A stretch of 41,477 nucleotides of DNA, taken from assembly GCA_964370195.1 (NCBI GenBank), contig CAYJIH010000011.1, positions 1 through 41,477 on the forward strand. The letters are read 5' to 3'. The notes under the pieces were generated by a model. It searched no databases. It had not been told where the DNA came from and saw only the letters and a program-made list of their open reading frames with translations. The DNA comes from JAAYCI01 sp964370195 (GTDB taxonomy: Bacteria > Bacillota > Clostridia > Oscillospirales > Ruminococcaceae). Position numbers and translations under genes: made by a program. Positions 9,091-16,876 of the stretch are shown piece after piece; position 1 is the stretch's first letter; each line of letters begins with the position of its first letter.

Positions 9091-10362
9091 TTACATTTCA
9101 ATATAGGCATCTCGATCCGGCCCTACAGATACCATGGTGATGGGGGTTCCCAAAACAGATTCGATGTACTCAATGTACACACGTGCTTCTTTCGGCAAAT
9201 CCTCTTTCTTGCGAATGTTTGAGATGTCTTTGCTCCATCCCTTCATTGTTTTAATAACCGGCTTTGCCTTTTCCAAATCTGCCCCATAGGGGAAATCTTC
9301 TGTAGGTGTACCATCAATGGTGTATGTGGTGCACACAGGGATATCGCCCATATAACTCAACACATCCAACATGGTCAATACCACTTCTGTAGCACCCTGC
9401 ATGCGGCAACCATAACGGCTAGCCACAACATCAAATGCACCAACACGGCGTGGACGCCCTGTAGCTGCACCAAATTCATTGCCCTCTGTACGCAGCCTTT
9501 CTGCCTCGTCACCATGCATTTCTGCCACAAAAGGCCCTTCGCCCACACAAGTGGAGTACGCCTTTGTTACACCAATGCTTTTATCTAAATGACGGCCCGG
9601 CACACCGGCACCAATCGGCGCATATGCCGCAATGGTGTTGGAAGAAGATGTAAACGGAATGATTCCGAAATCAATATCGCGCAAAGCACCAAGCTGTGCT
9701 TCAAACAAAACATCTTTCCCCTCATCTGCCATTTTTTCAATTAAAAGGCCTGTGTCGCAAATATACGAAGAGAATTCGGCCGCATAGCATTGCAACCACC
9801 CAAAAATCTCCTCAAACTCATATGGTTTTCCACCATACACGTTTTCAATCATTTTATTTCTTAATTCCACCGTGTCACGCAGGCGTTCTTTGTTTGCATC
9901 AAGATGCAATAAATCGCCTATGCGCAATGTTTTTTTCAAATATTTATCACTATAGCATGGGGCAATTCCCCTGCGTGTAGAACCATAGGCATTTTTGCCA
10001 AGGCGTTCCTCCTCCAGCACATCAAGCGCTGGGTGGTATGGCAAACAAATGGCTGCCCGTTCGCTTATTTTCAAGTTATCGGATGTTAATACAATGCCAC
10101 GGCTTCGCAATTTTGCCACCTCTTTGGAAAGGTGATCCAAATCAATTACCATGCCGGTACCCATCACATTTACAACCTCTTCACGCAAAATACCACTTGG
10201 TAAAAGGTTCAAAACAAATTTACCGCGCTCGTTAATAACCGTGTGGCCTGCATTGTTGCCCCCTTGATATCGAACAACTACATCGTATTTTGCACTAAGC
10301 AAATCCACCATACGGCCTTTGCCTTCGTCTCCCCAATTGATTCCACTTATGGCTGTAAGCAT
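9091..10362 (-). CDS. purA: Adenylosuccinate synthetase
   Basis: Couples GTP hydrolysis to joining IMP and aspartate, the first step from IMP to AMP. The protein has 423 residues. NWGDEGKG carries the catalytic Asp12, and GGNNAGHT carries His40. The IMP-binding and C-terminal parts ATGRPRR, RYGCRMQGATEVVLTMLDVL and PITMVSVGPDRD are intact. The central motif reads FEAQLGALRDIDFG in place of the common EGAQGTLLDIDHGTYPF; a related EGQLGT variant exists in other clostridial PurA proteins, so this is probably lineage-specific rather than damage. AAAGGAG precedes the ATG. The gene stands alone between its promoter and terminator. Confidence 0.95.
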   Translation of the reverse strand: MLTAISGINWGDEGKGRMVDLLSAKYDVVVRYQGGNNAGHTVINERGKFVLNLLPSGILREEVVNVMGTGMVIDLDHLSKEVAKLRSRGIVLTSDNLKISERAAICLPYHPALDVLEEERLGKNAYGSTRRGIAPCYSDKYLKKTLRIGDLLHLDANKERLRDTVELRNKMIENVYGGKPYEFEEIFGWLQCYAAEFSSYICDTGLLIEKMADEGKDVLFEAQLGALRDIDFGIIPFTSSSNTIAAYAPIGAGVPGRHLDKSIGVTKAYSTCVGEGPFVAEMHGDEAERLRTEGNEFGAATGRPRRVGAFDVVASRYGCRMQGATEVVLTMLDVLSYMGDIPVCTTYTIDGTPTEDFPYGADLEKAKPVIKTMKGWSKDISNIRKKEDLPKEARVYIEYIESVLGTPITMVSVGPDRDAYIEM

Positions 10363-10437
10363 ACTAACTCCTTTGTCTCATGGACATATGAATTCTAGGG
10401 AATATTGCGTATAAGTAAGACAAAATATGCCCTCCTC

Positions 10438-10466
10438 ATTGTAACATATTCTATTTTCATGAACAA
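10438..10466 (-). promoter_or_regulatory. Candidate purA promoter
   Basis: On the minus strand TTGTTC (10466-10461), a 17-nt spacer and TACAAT (10443-10438). The -35 is weak. The expected start falls within a GAGGAGG stretch about 70 nt before the purA start codon. Confidence 0.45.
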
Positions 10467-10553
10467 GCTACCCATAAAAAAACTGATACATTCTACTTTT
10501 CAAACAAGAAATATGTATAATAGGAAAAATTATTGTGCCATAGCCACACATAC

Positions 10554-10599
10554 AAAAAGTCTCTCTTAAAATATAGCTAACCATTTCAAGAGAGACTTT
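10554..10599 (-). terminator. malQ intrinsic terminator
   Basis: Exact 12-bp stem AAAGTCTCTCTT/AAGAGAGACTTT (10556-10567 and 10588-10599) followed on the minus strand by a TTTTTGT tract, just after the malQ stop. Confidence 0.85.
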
Positions 10600-10605
10600 A
10601 TTTTA

Positions 10606-12084
10606 TTATTTTTCCCGGCCGTACATTCGTGTTAAAATGCCAATTTGTTCTGCCAAATATTCGTTTAAATGCGCTTGAGACAATCTCCATTGCCAATTGG
10701 CACCCAAAGTGGAGGGGGTGTTGATACGCGCTTCCTTTCCAAGCCCCAGCCAGTCTGCCATTGGAATGATACACAAACTAGACATACTTCCCAGCGCCGA
10801 GCGAATCACACTACGTGTAAAATCTCTATCTGGTGTAATGTCTAAATAACGCCGGCAAAACGCCACATCTGCCTTCGGTGCACTGTATTGCCAGTCCTCC
10901 GTAGTGGTGTTGTCATGCGTTCCGGTGTATACCACACTGTTTGGCGTGTAATTGTGTGGCAAATAATCACTGTCTTCTCTGGAATCGAAGGCAAATTGTA
11001 GCACCTTTGTGCCCGGAAACCCTGCATATTCCAAAAGAGCGTGCACTTCCGGCGTAAGATAACCAAGATCTTCTGCAATGATTCGCATGTTTGGTATTGC
11101 TTCTTTCAGCGCATCTATAAACGCCTCGCCGGGCCCTATTTTCCAGCGGCCCTCTTTTGCCGTTTCACTATCTGCCTGTATCGCATAATAATCGGCAAAC
11201 CCACGAAAATGATCCACACGAACCACATCATACACTGTGCACGCATGCTGCATACGGCTTTGCCACCATGCGTATTTACTTTCAGCATGATACTTCCAAT
11301 CATACAAGGGGTTGCCCCACAGTTGTCCGTCTTCCGAAAATGCATCTGGTGGGCATCCGGCCACCTCTGTGGGAAGGTTCTTCTCATCCACTTGAAACAA
11401 CATGGGGTTCGCCCATAAATCGGCCGAATCGGGCGACACATAAATGGGGATATCACCAATAATTTGAACACCACATTCATTCGCATACGACTTCAAACGT
11501 GTCCATTGCTGATAAAACCAAAACTGAACCGCTTGCCAAAACAAAATCTCTTCTGCCAATTGCTCTCTTTTTTCCGACAATACGTTGGCATCACGCATGC
11601 GCACATCATCTTCCCATACAGTAAACGCCTGCATGCTGTGCTCGCCTTTAAGAGCCATAAACAACGCATAATCCCAAAGCCAGTGGGCTTCTTCATCGCG
11701 AAACTGCATAAAATCGCTACGATGCCGATCAAAACGGGCCACCGCTTTTTGCAAAAGAGGCTTTCGGTTCATATAAAGTTTATAGTAATCAATGCCGTTT
11801 TCGGCATCACCAAAATCCGCCTCATCTATTTCCTCTTGGTATAAAAGACCTTCGTCGCGCAATACATTCAAATCCACATAATAAGGGCTTGCGGCAAAAG
11901 CAGAAAAGCTTTGGTATGGGCTATCTCCATACCCGGTAGGCCCAATGGGCAATATTTGCCAATACTGTTGCTTTGCCTTCACAAGAAAATCCACAAAATC
12001 ATACGCTTCCCGGCCCAAAGCACCAATTCCATACGGTGATGGCAAAGAAGATAGCGGCAACAAAACACCCGCCGCCCGGCTCAT
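10606..12084 (-). CDS. malQ: 4-alpha-glucanotransferase (amylomaltase)
   Basis: GH77 disproportionating enzyme that moves alpha-1,4-glucan segments between maltodextrins and releases glucose. It has 492 residues, as in the short bacterial type. Seen in order: AAGVLLPLSSLPSPYGIG, QILPIGPTGYGDSPYQSFSAFA, IIGDIPIYVSPDSAD, VRVDHFRGF (nucleophile Asp), IIAEDLGYLTPEV (acid/base Glu region) and GTHDNTTTEDW (third Asp). The ATG at 12084 has only a weak GGTG nearby, but the TGA of an upstream micro-ORF overlaps it as ATGA, suggesting translational coupling. A TTG five codons earlier is a less likely start. It is divergent from ptsI, fitting control by sugar supply, though no operator was identified. 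Confidence 0.95.
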   Translation of the reverse strand: MSRAAGVLLPLSSLPSPYGIGALGREAYDFVDFLVKAKQQYWQILPIGPTGYGDSPYQSFSAFAASPYYVDLNVLRDEGLLYQEEIDEADFGDAENGIDYYKLYMNRKPLLQKAVARFDRHRSDFMQFRDEEAHWLWDYALFMALKGEHSMQAFTVWEDDVRMRDANVLSEKREQLAEEILFWQAVQFWFYQQWTRLKSYANECGVQIIGDIPIYVSPDSADLWANPMLFQVDEKNLPTEVAGCPPDAFSEDGQLWGNPLYDWKYHAESKYAWWQSRMQHACTVYDVVRVDHFRGFADYYAIQADSETAKEGRWKIGPGEAFIDALKEAIPNMRIIAEDLGYLTPEVHALLEYAGFPGTKVLQFAFDSREDSDYLPHNYTPNSVVYTGTHDNTTTEDWQYSAPKADVAFCRRYLDITPDRDFTRSVIRSALGSMSSLCIIPMADWLGLGKEARINTPSTLGANWQWRLSQAHLNEYLAEQIGILTRMYGREK

Positions 12085-12161
12085 TTGTTCACCACACAAG
12101 TCGCAATATCATTTGTGGTCTGTTTTGAAAAAAGCAGGCTAAAAAAAATAATGGGCTTCAT
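12081..12161 (-). CDS. Leader micro-ORF (26 residues) translationally coupled to malQ
   Basis: A 26-codon reading frame starting MKPIIFFSLLF and ending in NK. It is preceded by AGGAGGTG (12178-12171), a full match to the anti-Shine-Dalgarno, nine bases before its ATG. Its stop TGA shares three bases with the malQ start (ATGA), in a different frame, so it cannot be a malQ extension; a stop in the malQ frame lies just upstream. The peptide is hydrophobic in its first half and matches nothing I recognise. Its role is inferred: to bring ribosomes to malQ, which lacks a good site of its own, or to sense translation. Confidence 0.5.
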   Translation of the reverse strand: MKPIIFFSLLFSKQTTNDIATCVVNK

Positions 12162-12235
12162 ATTGGGAAGCACCTCCTGAAAATGCACTTATGCTGCGTT
12201 ATGAATTCGGCAATCATTTCTAAAATTTTCATCAT
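12158..12235 (-). CDS. Possible second leader micro-ORF, 25 residues
   Basis: Begins with two in-frame ATG codons about 18 nt after the predicted malQ transcript start and runs 25 codons. Its stop overlaps the start of the next micro-ORF as ATGA, and it contains that ORF's Shine-Dalgarno as an Arg-Arg codon pair. It has no convincing ribosome binding site of its own, so it may be fortuitous. Basic and hydrophobic residues dominate (KILEMIAEFI, then CIFRRC). Confidence 0.22.
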   Translation of the reverse strand: MMKILEMIAEFITQHKCIFRRCFPI

Positions 12236-12259
12236 ATTATCTTTGTTTCTGGTGAAATT

Positions 12260-12288
12260 ATGGTATCATTTTTGAGACAAATTGTCAA
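12260..12288 (-). promoter_or_regulatory. malQ promoter
   Basis: On the minus strand a perfect TTGACA (12288-12283), a 17-nt spacer and TACCAT (12265-12260). The predicted start near 12253 gives a leader of about 170 nt holding the micro-ORFs. Together with the ptsI promoter it accounts for the divergent gap 12236-12488. Confidence 0.65.
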
Positions 12289-12360
12289 CCATACCACTTC
12301 TCCATTTTGGTTGCCACCCCACTTTACTACATCATGCATCATTGTTTACACACACCAAAT

Positions 12361-12389
12361 TTGAAATTCCCACTCATTTTTGATACACT
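12361..12389 (+). promoter_or_regulatory. ptsI promoter
   Basis: TTGAAA (12361-12366), a 17-nt spacer and TACACT (12384-12389), giving a leader of about 90 nt before the ptsI start. No terminator/antiterminator pair was recognised in the leader. Confidence 0.55.
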
Positions 12390-12488
12390 AGTAGAAAACA
12401 AATTTATGTCTCGTTTCACGTTGTCGCATTTCCTATTTTCCACCATCACGTAAAACACCGTTATGTCGAAAAGGAAGGGAAGTTCACA

Positions 12489-14114
12489 ATGATACTTTTG
12501 CAGGGAGTGGGTGTTTCCCCGGGCATCGTGTTTGGCAAACTATGTTGTTGTGCACAGCGTGCCACTGTTGTGCACGAAGGCCCTGCACAAAGCAGCGAGC
12601 TGGAAAAACAGCGGTTTCAAAACAGTGTACAAATTGCCAAAACACAGCTAGAGCAACTGGCGCACGACACAAAAGACAAACTGGGAGAAAGCAACGCACA
12701 AATTTTCAACATACACAAAATGATGCTAGATGATATTTATTTTCAGCAATCTGTTCATCGTCATATTGAACAGCATCATTTAAGTGCCGAAAATGCAGTG
12801 AACCAAGCCACGCAGGAATTTGCTGTATTGTTTTCCGAGATTGAGGACGAATACCTTCGTGCACGCTCTGCCGATATATTTGACGCTGCAAACCGTGTTA
12901 CAGATGTACTGCGTGGAAAACATGAACAGCTTGGCTCGCTATGTCAATCTAGAATCTTTGTTGGCGATGACTTTTCGCCCAGTGAGACGGCACAGTTTGA
13001 CCAGCGCCGTGTTTTGGCTCTTGCGATGAGAAACGGCCATGTAAGTTCTCATGCCACCATTTTCGCCAGAACCATCGGCATCCCGGCCGTCATCGGCTTA
13101 AAAGACGCCTTAAAAGAAGAGTATGACGGATTTGATGCAATTTTAGATGGTACAAGTGGGCAGCTTGTGCTAGATCCAACCGAAGAGGTTCGCGCCCAGT
13201 TTTTACAAAAACAATTGCAACAAGATATAAAATCTGAAGAATTACGCCGTTTTTTCGGAAAACCCACACGCACAAAAAACGGGCGAACGGTAGAGCTGAT
13301 TGCCAACATTGGTTCTGTTGCCGACGTTGGCACAGCGCTTGCGCACGATGCACAGGGCATCGGCTTATTTCGCAGCGAATTTTTATATCTTAGCCGCCCC
13401 AATTTACCCACGGAAGAAGAACAGTTTCAGGTGTACCGCGAGGTTTTAGAAAAAATGGATGGGCGCGAAGTTACCATTCGCACCTTGGACATTGGCGCCG
13501 ATAAACAACTGCCCAATTTGCAACTTCTAAAAGAGGAAAACCCAGCCCTTGGAACGCGTGGCATCCGCCTATGTTTACAGCATCCAACCCTATTTAAAAC
13601 ACAATTACGCGCATTATATCGTGCATCTTTCTACGGAAAGCTCTCTGTGCTCATTCCAATGATTACAAGCACAAACGAAATTTTACAAACAAAAAAAATC
13701 ATTGCACAAGTGTGCAATGAACTGCAACAAGCCGGCATACCTTTTGATAAAGCCGTACCCCTTGGCATTATGATTGAAACACCGGCTGCCGCTATCATCA
13801 GCGACCAATTGGCAGAACACGCGGATTTTTTCAGTATTGGATCAAACGATTTAACGCAGTACACACTTGCGATCGATCGCCAAAGCCCCGATTTTGACGC
13901 CATGCATTCGCCGCCACAACGCGCCATTTTACGGCTTATTGAGCAAATTTGCCACAATGCACACAGCGCCGGCATACAAGTGGGCATCTGCGGCGAACTT
14001 GGTGCCGATTACAGCCTTACACCATTTTTCATCAGCCTTGGCATGCATAAATTTTCAGTAGCTCCCACTTCCATTTTACCACTGCGTAAACGCATTGGAG
14101 AATGCGAGGGGTAA
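12489..14114 (+). CDS. ptsI: Phosphoenolpyruvate-protein phosphotransferase (PTS enzyme I)
   Basis: Cytoplasmic first enzyme of the sugar phosphotransferase system: it takes phosphate from PEP and passes it to HPr. The protein has 541 residues. The N-terminal HPr-binding helical part is followed by the phosphohistidine domain GHVSSHATIFARTIGIPAV with active His188. The PEP-binding TIM barrel shows GIGLFRSEFLY, TIRTLDIGADKQLP, LGIMIETPAA, FFSIGSNDLTQYTLA and VGICGELGAD with the catalytic Cys. GAAGGGAAG precedes the ATG. HPr, normally the neighbour gene, is about 18 kb away on the other strand. It ends in a terminator shared with ftsZ. Confidence 0.97.
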   Translation: MILLQGVGVSPGIVFGKLCCCAQRATVVHEGPAQSSELEKQRFQNSVQIAKTQLEQLAHDTKDKLGESNAQIFNIHKMMLDDIYFQQSVHRHIEQHHLSAENAVNQATQEFAVLFSEIEDEYLRARSADIFDAANRVTDVLRGKHEQLGSLCQSRIFVGDDFSPSETAQFDQRRVLALAMRNGHVSSHATIFARTIGIPAVIGLKDALKEEYDGFDAILDGTSGQLVLDPTEEVRAQFLQKQLQQDIKSEELRRFFGKPTRTKNGRTVELIANIGSVADVGTALAHDAQGIGLFRSEFLYLSRPNLPTEEEQFQVYREVLEKMDGREVTIRTLDIGADKQLPNLQLLKEENPALGTRGIRLCLQHPTLFKTQLRALYRASFYGKLSVLIPMITSTNEILQTKKIIAQVCNELQQAGIPFDKAVPLGIMIETPAAAIISDQLAEHADFFSIGSNDLTQYTLAIDRQSPDFDAMHSPPQRAILRLIEQICHNAHSAGIQVGICGELGADYSLTPFFISLGMHKFSVAPTSILPLRKRIGECEG

Positions 14115-14150
14115 CACGCTATTTCTACAATGCAGCATTTTGTTCCACAA

Positions 14151-14188
14151 AAAAACAGGCACCCGCATATTTTAGGGTGCCTGTTTTT
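14151..14188. terminator. Bidirectional terminator between ptsI and ftsZ
   Basis: Exact 14-bp stem AAAAACAGGCACCC and its complement around a 10-nt loop, with T-runs in both directions. It sits three bases from the ftsZ stop and ends both convergent units. Confidence 0.9.
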
Positions 14189-14191
14189 GGT

Positions 14192-15331
14192 TTATTCTTC
14201 TGTCACGTCTCCACGGTTGTTCAGCAAGTTTAGGATGTCATCATAATACTTGTTGTCATCATTGTCGTTTACCGTTTCTTGCTCTTGTGGAGCTTTTTGT
14301 GTTTCTGCCGCAAAGGTTACATTCATGCCGTACCCTTTCGGTGTTGCTACAGCCGCTTGCCCATGACTACTGTTGCTTGTGTCAAAGCCCGTGGCCACCA
14401 CTGTGATACGCATCGAATCGCTAAGCTCTTCATTGAATGTAGCACCCCAAATGATATTTGCATCCGGATGTGCTGCATCTGTAATGTTTGTAGCGGCAAT
14501 TTCCACATCTTCCAGTGCAACGTCTGGCGACGCTGTGATGTTGATGATAACGCCACGAGCACCTGCGATACTTGTTTCCAAAAGCGGGCTTGTAACAGCC
14601 GCCATCGCCGCATCCACAGCCATATTGCCACCGTGTGCTTCGCCCACGCCCATATGGGCATAGCCGGCATCACGCATAACATTGCGTACATCGGCAAAAT
14701 CCAAGTTGATGAAACTTGGAATATTTACGAGAGAAGAAATACTCTCTACACCTTGTCGTAGCACATTGTCTGCCGCTGCAAACGCATTGGCCATTGTGAT
14801 TTTTTCTTGGCTAATCAATTTTAAACGTTCGTTCGGAATTACAATCAAACTATCCACGCGCTCTAATAATGCACGGATACCCTCTTCAGCCTTATTCATT
14901 TTCATGCGGCCTTCAAATGCAAAGGGCTTTGTTACAATTCCAACCGTTAAAATACCCATCTCTTTCGCAATTTCTGCCACCACAGGTGCTGCACCGGTAC
15001 CGGTGCCACCGCCCATGCCCGCTGTTAGGAACGCCATTTGGCTGCCTTTTAGCGCACTGGCAATTTCATCGCGGCTTTCCTCTGCACTACGCTGGCCAAT
15101 TTCTGGGTCACCACCGGCACCACGCCCACGCGTTAGCTTAGAGCCCAGCTGCACTTTTTGTGTTGATTTCGACGTAAACAACACCTGTTGGTCGGTGTTC
15201 ATTGTAATGAACTCCACACCCTGCAGGCCATATTCAATCATTCGGTTCACAGCGTTTCCGCCGCCGCCACCAATGCCAACAACCTTAATATTGGTTACAT
15301 TTTGCATCTCTTCGTCGAGAACAAAAGCCAT
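14192..15331 (-). CDS. ftsZ: Cell division GTPase FtsZ
   Basis: Tubulin-like GTPase that forms the Z-ring. It has 379 residues. The nucleotide-binding glycine-rich start IGGGGGNAVNRM, the tubulin signature GGGTGTG (107-113), TKPFAFEG, and the T7 loop region NLDFADVRNVM are all present. After a short linker the C-terminus reads DDILNLLNNRGDVTEE, which lacks the usual IPxFLRxR-type partner-binding peptide with its proline, though DDILNLLNNR may be a divergent form. GGAGG precedes the ATG. It is the last gene of the dcw run, 120 bp after ftsQ, with no terminator between. Confidence 0.97.
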   Translation of the reverse strand: MAFVLDEEMQNVTNIKVVGIGGGGGNAVNRMIEYGLQGVEFITMNTDQQVLFTSKSTQKVQLGSKLTRGRGAGGDPEIGQRSAEESRDEIASALKGSQMAFLTAGMGGGTGTGAAPVVAEIAKEMGILTVGIVTKPFAFEGRMKMNKAEEGIRALLERVDSLIVIPNERLKLISQEKITMANAFAAADNVLRQGVESISSLVNIPSFINLDFADVRNVMRDAGYAHMGVGEAHGGNMAVDAAMAAVTSPLLETSIAGARGVIINITASPDVALEDVEIAATNITDAAHPDANIIWGATFNEELSDSMRITVVATGFDTSNSSHGQAAVATPKGYGMNVTFAAETQKAPQEQETVNDNDDNKYYDDILNLLNNRGDVTEE

Positions 15332-15451
15332 ATTGTATCCTCCCGATAAAATTACTCTATACTACAATAACAGAATCACGTTACGAATTCAAGGGGTTTG
15401 GCTTGGATTCTTACGAAATATTTCCAAAGCTCGCATAAATGTGGTGCGAAC

Positions 15452-16816
15452 TCAGTCTGGCGTAAACCAAACCCGGTCTGTCGACACCGGATAACCACTT
15501 GCATCCAGCACACCACGATCGCCCGCTGTAATTTGGCCGGATTCCCCGTCTAACAGCAGTGTGCCCACAAAATCCAACTTTTCTTGTATATGATTATACG
15601 CACCCAGTTTCACTGTAATGCGGTCTTCCCAGCGAAACCGAATATCCAGCGGATCGCTGATATCCACCCATGTAACATTGGAAAAGCCGGCGTTCGTCAG
15701 CTCATTAAGCAACATTTCCAATTGCACAAGGTCTGTAACAAGTTCTTCCTGCGGCTGTGAAGAATCATCCACAGCTGCTTCACTGTCAGGTGCCTGCGTG
15801 GCCTGCACTGACGCCGACGACACCACCACCGCACTTGATGCTATCGATGATGCAGGTACCTCTGCCGGCACGCTTGAAGATACAGGCACCTCTGCCGGCA
15901 CACTTGAAGACACGGGTACTTCAGCCACAATCGCCACCGACTCAGACGATTCTGCAACCACTTCTGATGACACTGGCAACACTTCAGCCGGTGGTTCAGG
16001 CGGTGGTGCTGTCATCGCCAAATATTCCTCATATGAATAGGGAAACCCATTCCCCTCTTCTCCCTGTGCCAGCTTCTGCCCAACTTCCACTTGGATGCCC
16101 GTCACGCCAAAAAGGGCCGTAATGCCTTCCGGCTGCGCCTCGTCCACACGCAATACACGCTGGCTTTCACTCAAAATCGCCCATCCGTCTTCCCATGGCA
16201 AACAAAATGCCTCTACGGCCGGTGTCAAACGAATCAGCACTGTGTCCGGCAGTTTTCTGCGCACCTCCGCTTGTTCGATATACGGAAGTTTTTCCACAAT
16301 ACTTGTCTGTGCATCCGAAAGAGAAAATGACAGCAAATTCTCCCCTTCCGAAAGCCCTGCCGCCTGTAAAATTTCCGCTTCAGAATACTGTGTTTCGCCT
16401 TGTATTGTAAATGTTTGAATGGGAAACAATGCGTTAAAAGAAAATATCACACCTGCAATAATCAAAAAAAGCACTGTCACTGCCAAGAACATACGACGAT
16501 TTTTACGTTGTTTTGCCGGGTTTACACGTCTTTTCCTTCGTTTTTTTACTTTTTCCGGCTTGCGCCTATCCACACTTTCCCCTTGCGGCCGCTCTTCCAA
16601 CGGTCGTTTGGGCGATGGCACCGAGCGATTCGCCTCCAAATGCGTGGGTGCCTTTCGCTTAGGTAAGTGCTGAAACGCGTCTTGCTTTGGCACAGACGAT
16701 CTTCCCTGTTGCCCCAGCTGTGTTTGACTTGGTGCCGCGGTGCCACGCCTAGCCAAACGATCCTTTTTTTCACTCTCTTGTTTTTCTTTTGGGCTCATTT
16801 GCTTCTTTTGGGCCAC
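15452..16816 (-). CDS. ftsQ: Cell division protein FtsQ/DivIB with a repeat-containing insertion
   Basis: Single-pass divisome protein that joins FtsL and the DivIC-type partner outside the membrane. It has 454 residues, clearly longer than usual (about 260-300). Residues 1-109 are a basic, low-complexity cytoplasmic tail; 110-130 is the membrane segment; 132-200 is a POTRA domain (FTIQGETQYSEAEIL, then LPDTVLIRLT). A beta domain begins at about 200 and is split by a Pro/Ser/Val/Ala-rich stretch (about 268-355) with the decapeptide EVPVSSSVPA repeated at 299-308 and 309-318. The C-terminal part DIRFRWEDRITVKLG resumes the beta domain. The start is GTG after GGGAGGTGA. Confidence 0.88.
   Translation of the reverse strand: MAQKKQMSPKEKQESEKKDRLARRGTAAPSQTQLGQQGRSSVPKQDAFQHLPKRKAPTHLEANRSVPSPKRPLEERPQGESVDRRKPEKVKKRRKRRVNPAKQRKNRRMFLAVTVLFLIIAGVIFSFNALFPIQTFTIQGETQYSEAEILQAAGLSEGENLLSFSLSDAQTSIVEKLPYIEQAEVRRKLPDTVLIRLTPAVEAFCLPWEDGWAILSESQRVLRVDEAQPEGITALFGVTGIQVEVGQKLAQGEEGNGFPYSYEEYLAMTAPPPEPPAEVLPVSSEVVAESSESVAIVAEVPVSSSVPAEVPVSSSVPAEVPASSIASSAVVVSSASVQATQAPDSEAAVDDSSQPQEELVTDLVQLEMLLNELTNAGFSNVTWVDISDPLDIRFRWEDRITVKLGAYNHIQEKLDFVGTLLLDGESGQITAGDRGVLDASGYPVSTDRVWFTPD
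15855..15926. repeat. Tandem 30-bp repeats inside ftsQ
   Basis: Two full 30-bp units (15855-15884 and 15885-15914, differing at a few third positions) and a partial third (to 15926), in frame, encoding the Ser/Pro/Val decapeptide. In-frame length change by slippage is possible. Confidence 0.85.
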
Positions 16817-16876
16817 CGTGTCACCTCCCTTTTCACAACACGCTTTCCCGCAATGCCGCTTGCCCTTTTACACGTT

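Noticed and set aside
12459..12491. A 9-codon frame whose stop overlaps the ptsI start as ATGA
   Set aside because: It has no ribosome binding site, and ptsI has its own; an overlap in this frame is expected often because ptsI begins ATGA.
14682..15494. 270-codon plus-strand open frame antisense to ftsZ
   Set aside because: Mirror of the biased codon use in ftsZ; no start signal and no family resemblance.
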